Assembly: GCA_016712035.1 (NCBI GenBank)
Contig: JADJRT010000005.1
Location: forward strand, 186,001-250,000
Length of the DNA: 64,000 nucleotides
DNA from: Flammeovirgaceae bacterium
GTDB taxonomy: Bacteria; Bacteroidota; Bacteroidia; Cytophagales; Cyclobacteriaceae
Reading direction: 5' to 3'
The notes beneath the pieces are model-generated. The model was not told where the DNA came from, ran no database searches, and saw only the letters and a program-made list of their open reading frames with translations. The position numbers and the translations under genes are program-made. The first letter of the stretch is position 1. Every line of letters starts with the position of its first letter. Below, piece after piece: positions 35,892 through 45,827 of this stretch.

Positions 35892-38762
35892 ATGTTGAAA
35901 AAAGTATTCTTTAGTATTCTCTTCATTCTCACTCAGTTATCACCTCAGGCACAAGACCAGAAAAATCATTGGATCGATAGTGTTTTTCAAACGTTAAATA
36001 CGCAGGAAAAAATTGGTCAGTTGTTCATGATTTCGGCCGATGCGTATACCACACCGGAATCGTTAGAAGAACTTTCTGACCTGGTTCGATCATACCGCCC
36101 TGGGGGCATACTGATAACGCGCGGTGGCCCAAAGAGTCACGCACAGTTGATAAATAAACTACAGCTAGAATCATTCGTCCCCATGCTGGTTGGCATCCAT
36201 GGGGAATGGGGCCTGGGGCAATCCTTGGATAGTGTAATGAAATTTCAAAAACCTTTGCTAATGGGTGCCGCCTCCGCAGATCTTTCTTTTGAACTGGGTA
36301 AGGAAATTGCGCAACAGATGAGTACCCTGGGTATTCATATCAATTTCGCTCCCAATGGAGATTTTGATTTACAATCAACTGATTTCCAAAACTCGTTTCG
36401 TTACTTTAGTGATCAATCATTACGGGCAACTAAAAGAGCCATTTCATTTACTAAGGGTTTACAAATTGGAGGAGTGCTGGCATGCGCAAAACATTTACCG
36501 ATCGGAAACAATACTCAGCAAACCCTTAAGAAAGATACTGCCCAATTTTTGAATTTAAACCCAATCGATTCGATAGGCCTTGCTGTGTTTCAGGCATTAT
36601 CGGAAGCTGGCGTTGATGGAATCCTTACCTCCCATTTGCACATTAAACCAGTCAATGACAAAGCTACAATCACCCAACTCTTCGCTAGCGATATACTTAG
36701 AAACAATCTGCATTTTAAAGGATTGATTTTTGGTGAGATTCCTTTTATCCAAAAAATAGCAGGAGATCAACCGGATGGAGAAATAGAAAAACTGGCTTTG
36801 GAAATGGGCCATGATATGCTGATCAACCCCGATGATCTTGGTGATGCGATAAAAAAAATTTCGCGCGCGGTGCGAAGAGATGATGCCCTGGAGACTAGAC
36901 TGAATGATGCCGTGCGAAAAATTTTAGAGGCAAAGTATAATGCGGGACTTGTGAAATTGTCAACCGTAAATACCGACAATCTGGTAAGTAGAATAAATTC
37001 ACCCTCCGCCAAACTTCTGAAACATCAACTAGCCGAGGAATCGGTTACGTTGTTATTTAATAATAAAAATAGCATCCCAATATCCATCCTGGAAGGAAAG
37101 AAATTTGCATCTATAAGTATTGGCAAAGAGGAGCGCAACGAGTTTACACAATACCTCAGCAAATATGCCAACGTAAAACATTTTCCGCTTCGTCAATTTA
37201 GCGACACGCTTGAACTCAAAAATAATCTTGCTGGGGCGGATGTCATTGTTGTTGGAATTTTCCCTTTCTCATCATCCATCATTCAAAATATTATTCCCTT
37301 TATCCGAAAAATTGCCTCTAAGAAGGAAGTCATTATTTGTCATTTCGGAAATCCAGAAGAAATAAAATACCTCGAGGGATTCCCAACGGTGTTGGCCGGA
37401 TATACGGATGAAGATTGGATTCCTAAAATAACGGCTCAAATTGTTTTCGGTGGCTTGCCTGCTCAGGGCTCCTTGCCTTTTACTATTTCCAATACCTTTA
37501 AAGAAGGGCAAGGTTTTCCAACCATAGCGCTGAATCGTTTTTCATATTCGCTACCCGAAGCTGCTGGATTCGATAGTAAAACGCTGGAGCAAATTAATGC
37601 CATTGCCCGCGAAGCGATTGATAGTGGAGCTACACCCGGCAGCAGTATCTTAGTAGCCCGTGGAGGTAAAGTAATTTATGAATATGCCAACGGTTGGCTT
37701 ACTTACGAAAATAAAGTTGCCGTAACAGAACAAACCATTTACGATCTCGCCTCGGTAACCAAAGTGTCGGCAACTCTGCAAACCGTTATGTTCATGCATG
37801 AAAAGGGGTTAATCGATGTAAACAAAAAAGCTGCTGTTTACCTACCCGAGCTAAAAGATTCCAATAAGAAAGACTTTACTATTAAAGATATTTTAACTCA
37901 TCAGGCAGGTCTTTGGCCCTTCTTACCTTTTTGGGCCGAAACAGTTAAGAATGGCTCGCTGTTGCCAGAATATTATGGTAGTCAGGCTAACAATGAATAT
38001 CCGTTTCCGGTAGCCGATGGTGTCTTTGCTTCGAAAGCGATGAAAGACAGTTTGTGGCATTGGATCATCGAAGCAAAAATTCGGGAGAAACCTGCGCGCA
38101 CAGTTTATGATTATCGCTATAGCGATATGGGATTTTACATACTTCAACGACTTGCTGAAAAAATGTTGAACCAGCCCATAGAAGATTTTCTCGATCAGAA
38201 TATTTATGAGCCCCTGGGAGCCTATACCCTTGGCTATCTGCCACTGCAAAAATTTCCGATCAATCAGATTGCCCCTACTGAAGATGACAAATTGTTTCGA
38301 AAGAAATTATTGGTTGGTTATGTACACGATCAAGGGGCCGCCATGCATGGAAATATTGCGGGCCATGCAGGACTTTTCGGAAATGCGAACGATCTTGCCA
38401 AACTAGGCCAAATGCTATTACAAAAAGGAAGCTTTGGCGGCCAGCAATTTTATAAGCCCGAAACGATTGAACTTTTTATTGGAAAGCAATATGAAACCAG
38501 CAGACGCGGGTTAGGTTGGGATAAACCGACTGCCAGCGACTGGGCGGGACCAACAACTATGTATGCATCTAATCAAACTTTTGGCCATACAGGTTTTACA
38601 GGAACCTGCATCTGGGTTGATCCTGCGTTTGATTTGGTCTTCATTTACTTATCAAATCGGGTGCATCCGGATATGACAAATAATAAACTTCTAAATGCAA
38701 ACATTCGCCCCCGCATTCAAGAGGTGGTTTACAAAGCCATATTTAACTATTGTCAATATTAG
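35892..38762 (+). CDS. exported fusion of a degenerate GH3 domain and a serine hydrolase (class C beta-lactamase type)
   Basis: About 956 residues. I choose the ATG at 35892 because it gives a normal signal peptide (MLKKVFFSILFIL); one lies 30 bases earlier. Residues about 25-330 are a GH3 N-terminal barrel and 330-545 a GH3-C-like sandwich. The GH3 catalytic motifs are altered: KHFPGHGDT is KHLPIGNNT, and the nucleophile motif (V/I)TDAL is IFGEIP. Residues about 560-950 are a beta-lactamase-like domain with intact SVTK (621-624), YSD (743-745) and HTG (899-901). The parent architecture is known in Bacteroidota; activity on cell-wall fragments is an inference. Confidence 0.87.
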   Translation: MLKKVFFSILFILTQLSPQAQDQKNHWIDSVFQTLNTQEKIGQLFMISADAYTTPESLEELSDLVRSYRPGGILITRGGPKSHAQLINKLQLESFVPMLVGIHGEWGLGQSLDSVMKFQKPLLMGAASADLSFELGKEIAQQMSTLGIHINFAPNGDFDLQSTDFQNSFRYFSDQSLRATKRAISFTKGLQIGGVLACAKHLPIGNNTQQTLKKDTAQFLNLNPIDSIGLAVFQALSEAGVDGILTSHLHIKPVNDKATITQLFASDILRNNLHFKGLIFGEIPFIQKIAGDQPDGEIEKLALEMGHDMLINPDDLGDAIKKISRAVRRDDALETRLNDAVRKILEAKYNAGLVKLSTVNTDNLVSRINSPSAKLLKHQLAEESVTLLFNNKNSIPISILEGKKFASISIGKEERNEFTQYLSKYANVKHFPLRQFSDTLELKNNLAGADVIVVGIFPFSSSIIQNIIPFIRKIASKKEVIICHFGNPEEIKYLEGFPTVLAGYTDEDWIPKITAQIVFGGLPAQGSLPFTISNTFKEGQGFPTIALNRFSYSLPEAAGFDSKTLEQINAIAREAIDSGATPGSSILVARGGKVIYEYANGWLTYENKVAVTEQTIYDLASVTKVSATLQTVMFMHEKGLIDVNKKAAVYLPELKDSNKKDFTIKDILTHQAGLWPFLPFWAETVKNGSLLPEYYGSQANNEYPFPVADGVFASKAMKDSLWHWIIEAKIREKPARTVYDYRYSDMGFYILQRLAEKMLNQPIEDFLDQNIYEPLGAYTLGYLPLQKFPINQIAPTEDDKLFRKKLLVGYVHDQGAAMHGNIAGHAGLFGNANDLAKLGQMLLQKGSFGGQQFYKPETIELFIGKQYETSRRGLGWDKPTASDWAGPTTMYASNQTFGHTGFTGTCIWVDPAFDLVFIYLSNRVHPDMTNNKLLNANIRPRIQEVVYKAIFNYCQY

Positions 38763-38812
38763 TTTGGCCGATCGCTTGTATAAAAAAGCTTAGGAAAGAG
38801 GCTATTTTCAAG

Positions 38813-38827
38813 TAGTTTCCGAAACTA
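38813..38827. promoter_or_regulatory. perfect dyad upstream of bshA
   Basis: TAGTTTC-C-GAAACTA, a perfect 7-bp inverted repeat with one central base, 70 bases before the bshA start codon. The geometry suits a dimeric regulator site, but there is no direct evidence. Confidence 0.3.
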
Positions 38828-38896
38828 AACCGATCAAAAGAGGGTTTAAGATGAAGTGCCCTAAAATTGAGCATTAGTAAAAATTAACGTGTACTC

Positions 38897-40054
38897 ATGA
38901 AAATTGGAATTGTTTGTTATCCAACCTTTGGGGGTAGTGGTGTGGTTGCCACAGAACTAGGAAAAGCTCTGGCCAAAGAAGGACACCAGGTGCATTTTAT
39001 AACCTATAGTCAACCCAGTCGTTTGGATTTCCTTAACGAGAATCTTTTTTACCACGAAGTTGAATTTCGCTCCTACCCACTTTTTGAATATCCACCTTAT
39101 GAATTAGCACTGGCCAGTAAAATGGTTAGCGTGGTGATGAACGAACAATTGGATTTATTGCATGTACATTATGCGATTCCACATGCATCGGCTGCCTATA
39201 TGGCTAAGCAAATTCTATTCAAGACGCATGGCATATATATCCCCGTGGTTACAACACTTCATGGTACCGACATTACCCTGGTGGGAAAAGATCCTTCTTA
39301 CGAACCGGTGGTAACCTTTAGTATTAACGAATCGGATGGTGTGACTTCTGTTTCCGAAGATCTTAAAAAAGAGACTTATCATTCATTTAAGATCACACGC
39401 GAAATCGAAGTAATCCCTAACTTTATCGACCTCGAAAAATTCAAGAAGCAAAAGAAAGATCATTTCAAAAAAGCAATCTGCCCGCATGGCGAATCATTAA
39501 TCGTTCACACCTCCAACTTTCGCAAAGTAAAACGCGTGGGTGATGTGATGTCGGTATTCAATAATATCCATAAAGAAATTCCTTCTAAACTTTTAATGAT
39601 TGGCGATGGCCCGGAGCGAAACGGTGCCGAAGCTATGGCCCGTGAAATGGGCATCAATGATGCTGTTCGTTTTTTAGGAAAGCAAGAAGCTGTTGAGGAG
39701 GTATTATCCGTAGCGGATCTTTTCCTGATCCCATCCGAAAAAGAAAGTTTTGGCCTAGCTGCGCTTGAAGCGATGGCTTGTGAGGTGCCCGTAATTTCAA
39801 CTAATACAGGGGGCCTGCCTGAATTGATGGTTCAAGGAGTGACCGGATTTATGAGCAACATTGGCGATGTAGAAGACATGACCCGTAATTCCTTATTTGT
39901 TTTGGATAAGAGTAATCTACCAAGATTTAAAGCAAGTGCCTTGGCCCGTGCAAAGGAATTTGATATCACCAACATCCTTCCGCTGTATGAGCGGTACTAC
40001 GAAAAAATCTTGAAGAAAGCACGTGTCAATCGATCTGTAGAAACAACCAGTTAA
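38897..40054 (+). CDS. bshA: N-acetyl-alpha-D-glucosaminyl L-malate synthase
   Basis: A 385-residue GT4 glycosyltransferase that makes the first intermediate of bacillithiol from UDP-GlcNAc and L-malate. It starts MKIGIVCYPTFGGSGVVATE, has the family block HVHYAIPHASAAYMAKQI and the nucleotide-binding region PSEKESFGLAALEAMACEV with the EX7E motif. Bacillithiol is the main low-molecular thiol in many Bacteroidota. A perfect 7-bp dyad (38813-38827) lies 70 bases upstream. Confidence 0.95.
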   Translation: MKIGIVCYPTFGGSGVVATELGKALAKEGHQVHFITYSQPSRLDFLNENLFYHEVEFRSYPLFEYPPYELALASKMVSVVMNEQLDLLHVHYAIPHASAAYMAKQILFKTHGIYIPVVTTLHGTDITLVGKDPSYEPVVTFSINESDGVTSVSEDLKKETYHSFKITREIEVIPNFIDLEKFKKQKKDHFKKAICPHGESLIVHTSNFRKVKRVGDVMSVFNNIHKEIPSKLLMIGDGPERNGAEAMAREMGINDAVRFLGKQEAVEEVLSVADLFLIPSEKESFGLAALEAMACEVPVISTNTGGLPELMVQGVTGFMSNIGDVEDMTRNSLFVLDKSNLPRFKASALARAKEFDITNILPLYERYYEKILKKARVNRSVETTS

Positions 40055-40087
40055 CGAGTGCCTTGCATTTAAAATGCTATAAAATCT

Positions 40088-40095
40088 TAAATTTG
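40088..40095 (+). promoter_or_regulatory. -7 promoter element before the fatty acid hydroxylase gene
   Basis: TAAATTTG fits the TAnnTTTG consensus exactly, 17 bases before the start codon. No TTTG is found 19 bases upstream; a TTG lies about 22 bases upstream. The call rests on the -7 element alone. Confidence 0.35.
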
Positions 40096-40112
40096 TCAAA
40101 AAAATTATTGCC

Positions 40113-40736
40113 ATGAATGCCGAGGTTAAGCCCCAAAATAAGGGTACCAAGCAACTATTCAGCAACCCTATTTTAGAAAAACTTAGTCGCACGCATATTT
40201 CAATTCCGTTAATCATTTTTGCGTGCTATGCTGCCACCTTGCTCTATTGGAATATTGAAAACACCAGCCTTACCCCCCTTGTAACGGTGCTTCTATTTGT
40301 GGCCGGTTTTATCTCTTTTACCTGGGTAGAATATAATATGCACCGCTACGTATTTCACATGAAGGTGTATAATGAAGTTAGAGAAAAATTACAATATACC
40401 ATCCACGGGGTTCATCATGAATTTCCAAAAGATAAAGATAGACTGGCTATGCCTCCGCTATTAAGCATTACGATTGCAACCATTCTGCTCTTACTTTTTA
40501 AATTAATAATGGGTGATTTTGTGTTCGCATTTTTACCAGGATTTCTGGTGGGCTATGCTTCATACCTATCCGTGCATTATATGGTACACGCGTTTGCTCC
40601 ACCTAAAAATATCTTTAAAGCACTTTGGATAAACCATAGTGTGCATCATTATAAAGACGGTGAGGTTGTATTTGGTGTTTCCTCGCCATTGTGGGATTAT
40701 ATATACGGCACCATGGAGCCTAAGGCTGCTAAATAA
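40113..40736 (+). CDS. sterol desaturase / fatty acid hydroxylase family protein
   Basis: A 207-residue membrane protein with the diiron histidine clusters of this superfamily: HRYVFH, HGVHHEFP, HYMVH and NHSVHHYKD. About four hydrophobic helices flank them. Bacterial members hydroxylate fatty acyl chains of lipids such as sulfonolipids, sphingolipids or zeaxanthin-type carotenoids; the substrate here is unknown. It follows bshA by 58 bases on the same strand. Confidence 0.9.
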   Translation: MNAEVKPQNKGTKQLFSNPILEKLSRTHISIPLIIFACYAATLLYWNIENTSLTPLVTVLLFVAGFISFTWVEYNMHRYVFHMKVYNEVREKLQYTIHGVHHEFPKDKDRLAMPPLLSITIATILLLLFKLIMGDFVFAFLPGFLVGYASYLSVHYMVHAFAPPKNIFKALWINHSVHHYKDGEVVFGVSSPLWDYIYGTMEPKAAK

Positions 40737-40738
40737 GC

Positions 40739-40861
40739 TTATGAGTTCGAGCTTATAATGGGTGCTTTTTCAATTTTATTTGAATATGTGGGGCAAGTAT
40801 AAGACGAGCAGGCTGCACAAAACAAACCAACCGCAATTATCAAAATAGTCGTTTTTTTCAT
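40739..40861 (-). CDS. small lipoprotein of unknown function
   Basis: A 40-residue protein starting at the ATG at 40861 (MKKTTILIIAVGLFCAACSS). The signal ends in a lipobox (FCAACSS), so the mature peptide of about 23 residues, with a CPTY motif, would be lipidated. It is convergent with the preceding gene by 2 bases. Small lipoproteins of this kind are common in Bacteroidota; no function can be named. Confidence 0.55.
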   Translation of the reverse strand: MKKTTILIIAVGLFCAACSSYTCPTYSNKIEKAPIISSNS

Positions 40862-41039
40862 TATCCTTTTAGTTATTTCCTTTGCGTAAACCATCTTACT
40901 AAGTTTAGTTCTCAAAACGAATGAACACATTACAAAGTTCGTAGATATAAAGTTATTTCGGCTTAATCTAAAAATCAATCGTATTTTGGAAACAGAAACC
41001 TGATTTTAATGGTTAGAGTAAATACCCTACAGTTGAATC

Positions 41040-42136
41040 ATGTCCGGTTATAGATTTTCCAAGTACACGCCCCCACCTGATAGTGAAAAGAGTGATTTTG
41101 AGCGATTGCTCAAAATTTTCATGCAACTTATTCTAATAACCTCTGGTAATGTCTCGGAAGCGCTGCAATGGCTAATCGAAGTTGATAAGCAATATAAGTT
41201 GACCAACGATCAGTATGGTATTGGTAACTTTATAGAAGATTAAAGAAAAACGGTTACATCACAGACGATGGGCCCAATGGCGAATTCAAACTCAAAGCCA
41301 AAGGCGAACAAAATCTCAGACAATCTGCTTTAGAAGAAATTTTTGGAAAGCTGAAGAAAACAAAAACCGGAGAACATAAAACGAATCATAACGGGCGTGG
41401 TGATGAACCAACTACCGATAGGCGCGATTATGAATTTGGCGATACGCTGGAGCAGATTTCTATGACCGACTCGCTGCGAAACGCGCAGATCAATCATGGC
41501 CTTGAAAACTTCTTTATGACTGAAGAAGATTTGGAAGTCATAGAAAGTGAATTTAAGACGCAAACCTCCACGGTGTTAATGATTGATATCAGTCACTCTA
41601 TGATTCTTTACGGAGAAGACCGAATAACTCCAGCCAAAAAAGTGGCTATGGCGCTTGCCGAACTAATCACAAAAAAATATCCAAAAGACACGCTGGACAT
41701 TCTTGTCTTTGGCGATGATGCGTGGCAAATAGAAATAAAAGATCTTCCGTATCTACAAGTGGGACCTTATCACACCAACACCGTAGCGGGTCTGGAATTG
41801 GCTATGGATATTTTAAGAAGAAGAAAAAATACCAATAAGCAGATTTTTATGATCACCGATGGTAAACCAACTTGCATTAAGCAAGGAATTAAGTATTACA
41901 AGAATAGCTTTGGGCTGGATCATAAGATTCTAAATAAAACACTTGACCTGGCAACACAATTAAGAAAAATAAAAATACCAGTTACCACATTTATGATCGC
42001 GACCGATCCCTACTTAAAAGCTTTTGTTCGAGAATTTACCAAAGCCAACAACGGCCAGGCCTATTACAGCAGTTTACAAGGCTTGGGGAATCTTGTGTTT
42101 GAAGACTTTAAGAAAAACAGAACTAAGAATTTATAA
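41040..42136 (+). CDS. von Willebrand factor type A domain protein, one frame break
   Basis: The frame breaks at about 41239 (one missing base): the first 67 residues (MSGYRFSKYTPPPDSEK) and the rest join as FIEDxLKKNGYITDDG. The N-terminal part resembles a helical, possibly winged-helix region, followed by a linker rich in charged residues. The C-terminal about 200 residues are a vWA domain with an intact MIDAS: DISHS, a downstream threonine (HTNTVAG) and an aspartate in ITDGKPT. Such proteins usually partner a MoxR-type AAA+ ATPase, which is the next gene, 8 bases on. Cytoplasmic; substrate unknown. Confidence 0.83.
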
Positions 42137-42144
42137 ATAACGAA

Positions 42145-43661
42145 ATGGATTACAAAAAAATAAGAATGCTGGCTCAACTTAAAGGTGCCGGTTACAAGTT
42201 TAAAACAATCAAAGAAGAGTTACGTGAAAACCTGATCGCTAAACTGTCGAAAAAAGAGAACGTCTTCGAAGGAATCTGGGGTTATGAAGAGACCGTAATA
42301 CCGGAATTGGAGCGCGCTATTTTAGCGGGCCATGATATTAATCTTTTGGGATTAAGAGGCCAGGCAAAAACCCGCCTTGCTCGTTTAATGATTAACCTGC
42401 TGGATGAATATATTCCCGTTATAGAAGGATCCGAACTCAATGATGATCCGCTGCACCCTATTTCTCGTTACGGTAAGGACAAAATTCAGGAGTTAGGAGA
42501 TGAAACGCCCGTTACCTGGCTTCATCGCAACGAGCGCTATTCCGAAAAATTAGCCACGCCCGATGTATCCATTGCTGATTTGATTGGAGATGTTGATCCG
42601 ATAAAGGCAGCCTCATTACAAATGCCGTATTCAGATGATCGCGTAATTCACTTCGGATTAATTCCGCGGTCGCACCGATGTCTTTTTGTAATTAACGAAT
42701 TGCCCGACTTACAAGCGCGTATACAGGTGGCGTTATTCAACATTTTGCAGGAAGGGGACATACAGATTCGCGGTTTTAAAATAAGACTCCCGTTAGACAT
42801 TCAGTTTGTATTTACGGCCAACCCAGAAGATTATACGAACCGGGGAAGTATTGTAACTCCGCTGAAAGACCGCATCGATAGTCAGATCATTACGCATTAT
42901 CCAAAGTCGATGGATGTGAGTAAAAGATAACCCAACAGGAGGCATTCATCCGTCAGGAACAAACGAACAGAATCACTGTGCCTGAAATTGCCAAAGACCT
43001 GATCGAGCAAATTGCATTCGAGGCCCGAAAGAGTGAGTTTGTTGATGCAAAAAGTGGCGTATCGGCCCGCTTAACTATTTCGGCATACGAAAATTTATTG
43101 GCAACAGCAGAACGAAGGGCTCTCATCAATAATGAGAAAACTACCATTGTGCGCATTTCTGATTTTGGCGGAGTGGTGCCCTCTGTAACCGGTAAGGTGG
43201 AATTAGTGTATGAGGGCCAACAGGAAGGGCCCGGTATTGTAGCACATAATCTAGTCGGTAAAGCTATTCGTACACAGTTTGTAAATTATTTTCCTGATCC
43301 CGAAAAATTCAGGAAGCAAAAAGATAAAAGCCCCTATAAAAAAATAAGTAACTGGTTTGGCGATGGAAACACAACGGACTTATTAAATGATATGTCCAAT
43401 GTGGACTATGAAAAATCACTGAAAGCAGTTCCCGGATTGCTTGACCTGGTCAATGACTTTCATAAAGGTGTAGATAGCAACATGAAGTTATTTTTTATGG
43501 AGTTTGCTTTGCACGGTCTGGCTGAGTTTAGTTTAATTAGCAAGCACAACCTTACTTCAGGTCTGCAGTTTAAGGATTTGCTAAGTAGTATGTTTAGCCT
43601 TCCTAAGGCGGAAGATGATGAATCGGATAGCGATGAAGCCTTCGGTAGCAGCAACCGTTGA
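42145..43661 (+). CDS. MoxR/ChlI-type AAA+ ATPase, one frame break
   Basis: About 505 residues after adding a base in the A-run at 42922-42925, which joins SMDVSKK to ITQQEAFIRQEQTNRIT. Walker A is GLRGQAKT (69-76); INELPDLQARIQVALFNILQ holds the Walker B/lid region typical of the magnesium-chelatase ChlI and MoxR clades, and FTANPEDYTNRG is sensor 1. The C-terminal lobe (MPEIAKDLIEQIAF onward) has low similarity and ends with an acidic Ser/Asp-rich tail. It forms a pair with the vWA protein. The 3' end overlaps the AlbA_2 gene. Confidence 0.87.
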
Positions 43662-44300
43662 TGCATTAGCTCTTCGCGAGTTAAAAAAGCTAGTGACTGA
43701 GGGGGAAGGTCTTCAACTGGAGTTTAAACGAAAGGCAACCTATCCGGAAAAAATTGTTCGCGAACTAATTGCTTTTGCGAATACAGAAGGAGGTACTTTA
43801 CTAATCGGTGTTGATGATGACAAAAGCATTCGAGGTGTTAAATATCCAGATGAAGAATCGCATGTTGTTCGAAATTCGTTAGGTCATTGCTGCAAGCCTG
43901 GCCTTACTTATCATGAAACGCTAATCTCCATTTCAGAAAATCGATACGTCATTAGATTTGACGTTCCCCCTAGTCCGAAACGACCTCATTATTTGACTTT
44001 GGATGGAGCGGCACGCACAACTTTTGTTCGGGTACTTGACAAGAGTATCAAAGCCAGTGTTGAGATGGAGGAGATCGTAAGAAGAAGTAAGAAAAACAGA
44101 GATACCGTTTTGTATTTGCAGAGCACGAAAAGAAACTGTTGGAGTATTTGAGCCATCACCCATCCATATCGCTTGCTCACTTTCGTACATTTTCCGGTTT
44201 AAATCGTTTTCAGGCAAGCCGCAAACTCATTTTACTTGTACTGGCCAACGTTCTTAAAATTACCGCTTCCGAAAAAGGAGATTTATATTCAAGGGTTTAG
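43633..44300 (+). CDS. AlbA_2 (Schlafen-like) domain protein with winged-helix C terminus, one frame break
   Basis: About 220 residues. The AlbA_2 domain, often a nucleic-acid or NTP-related domain in transcription regulators, is clear: LQLEFKRKATYPEKIVRE, AFANTEGGTLLIGVDD, and RTTFVRVLDKS. One missing A in the run at 44092-44096 breaks the frame; beyond it the protein goes on as QRYRFVFAEHEKKLLEYL and a winged-helix-like segment (FRTFSGLNRFQASRKLILLV) to a stop at 44300. ATGs at 43615, 43618 and 43633 are possible starts; all overlap the ATPase gene, so translation is probably coupled. Confidence 0.8.
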
Positions 44301-44390
44301 CCTCGGGCAGTTGAATCTTAAGATCATTTACCATGAAAAGATTATTCAATGTCTTGCATTTTTTGATCTCCTTTCAGTAGATTTCGACTA

Positions 44391-44398
44391 TAGATTTG
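44391..44398 (+). promoter_or_regulatory. -7 promoter element before phoH
   Basis: TAGATTTG fits TAnnTTTG. A TTTG is found upstream but 25 bases away rather than 19. Expected start of transcription is near 44403, right at the first base of the inverted repeat at 44404. Confidence 0.35.
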
Positions 44399-44403
44399 AT
44401 GGC

Positions 44404-44472
44404 GCGAAGACACGTTTCATACTTGCAGGGTTTCAACTACACCAATGTAAGGAACGTGTCTTCGCTTTTTTT
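44404..44472 (+). terminator. 13-bp perfect inverted repeat followed by T7, before phoH
   Basis: The arms GCGAAGACACGTT (44404-44416) and AACGTGTCTTCGC (44453-44465) are perfectly complementary, with a 36-base loop and a run of seven T right after. The T-run ends 12 bases before the phoH start codon. It looks like a terminator or attenuator in the phoH leader; it may also end the vWA-MoxR-AlbA transcript. Confidence 0.6.
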
Positions 44473-44483
44473 AAACTTACGCT

Positions 44484-45824
44484 ATGAGCAAGAAAGACAA
44501 GGAGAAAATTTTTGTACTGGATACTTCGGTAATCATCTACGAGCATAACAGCATTCTTAATTTCGCTGAACATGATATTGGAATACCCATAACAGTTCTC
44601 GAAGAGCTCGATAACTTCAAAAAGGAAACGATACCAAAAAATTTTGAAGCGCGGGAGTTTATCCGATTGATGGATAAGTTGGCTAAAGACCAAATGCTGC
44701 ATCACTGGAATCCGATTAACGGAAAAGGTAAAGGCAACTTCCGGGTTCTGATGGATACCGGAGGAAATGGTTCTTTAGACGCAAACAAAGTTTTCAATGA
44801 AGACAAACCCGATCATCGGATTCTGAACTCGGCTTTGCTTCTTCAGAAAGAGGAAAAAGGCCGCAAAGTTATTCTGGTCTCGAAAGATGTAAACCTGAGA
44901 TTAAAGGCCAAAGCGCTTGGACTTCAGGCCGAAGATTATACTACAGGCAAAATCCAAAACATCAGCTCGTTGCATACCGGTCGCACGGTTGTAGAAGAAG
45001 TAGATCCTTCAATCATCAACCTGATGTATGAAAAGGGATATTGTCCACCAGGCGAAGTGCTGGGCAAAGAAAAGCCGATGAAAAACCATTACTACATTTT
45101 AAAGAGTGGTAAAAAATCGGTGTTAGCGTTTTTCAACTCTGCCAATGGCATGGTAGAACAAGTGGAGAAAAGAAACGCGTATGGAATTAAGCCGCGCAAT
45201 GCCGAGCAAGCCTTTGCCATTCATGCGGTGCTTAAGCCCGAGATCAAATTGGTTTCCATGCAAGGCGTAGCAGGTACCGGTAAAACATTAATTGCCCTGG
45301 CTGCTGCTCTCGAACAAAAACGAGAATACAAACAAATTTATTTAGCACGGCCCATTGTTCCGCTAAGTAATAAGGATATTGGTTATCTGCCAGGCGATAT
45401 CAAATCAAAATTAAATCCCTACATGGAGCCCTTGTGGGATAATCTTAAGTTTATTCAGAATCAGTATAGCGAGTCGGACAAAGAGTTTTCAAAAATTACA
45501 GAAATGGTCACCAACGAAAAACTGGTGATCACACCCTTGGCCTACATTCGCGGAAGAAGCTTATCCAATATTTGCTTTATCGTAGATGAGGCTCAGAATT
45601 TAACACCTCACGAAGTGAAGACTATTATCACCCGTGCCGGTGAAAATACCAAAATCATTTTTACTGGTGACATTCATCAAATTGATACACCTTATCTCGA
45701 TTCGCAAAGTAATGGTTTGTCGTACTTAATTGATCGCTTAAAAGATCATGAGCTTTACGCCCACGTTACACTCGAGAAAGGTGAACGATCAGAACTGGCT
45801 AATCTGGCTAACGAATTGTTATAA
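44484..45824 (+). CDS. PIN domain - PhoH ATPase fusion
   Basis: A 446-residue protein. The N-terminal PIN domain (1-150) has the acidic residues of the nuclease site: D13 in FVLDTSVII, E40/E41 (VLEELDNF), D110 region (EDKPDHRIL) and D135 (SKDVNLR). The C-terminal PhoH ATPase has Walker A at 261-268 (GVAGTGKT) and Walker B at IVDEAQNL. Characterised relatives (PhoH2) act as RNA helicase plus RNase. The fusion is widely found. Neighbours upstream are the vWA, MoxR and AlbA_2 genes on the same strand. Confidence 0.92.
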   Translation: MSKKDKEKIFVLDTSVIIYEHNSILNFAEHDIGIPITVLEELDNFKKETIPKNFEAREFIRLMDKLAKDQMLHHWNPINGKGKGNFRVLMDTGGNGSLDANKVFNEDKPDHRILNSALLLQKEEKGRKVILVSKDVNLRLKAKALGLQAEDYTTGKIQNISSLHTGRTVVEEVDPSIINLMYEKGYCPPGEVLGKEKPMKNHYYILKSGKKSVLAFFNSANGMVEQVEKRNAYGIKPRNAEQAFAIHAVLKPEIKLVSMQGVAGTGKTLIALAAALEQKREYKQIYLARPIVPLSNKDIGYLPGDIKSKLNPYMEPLWDNLKFIQNQYSESDKEFSKITEMVTNEKLVITPLAYIRGRSLSNICFIVDEAQNLTPHEVKTIITRAGENTKIIFTGDIHQIDTPYLDSQSNGLSYLIDRLKDHELYAHVTLEKGERSELANLANELL

Positions 45825-45827
45825 ATA

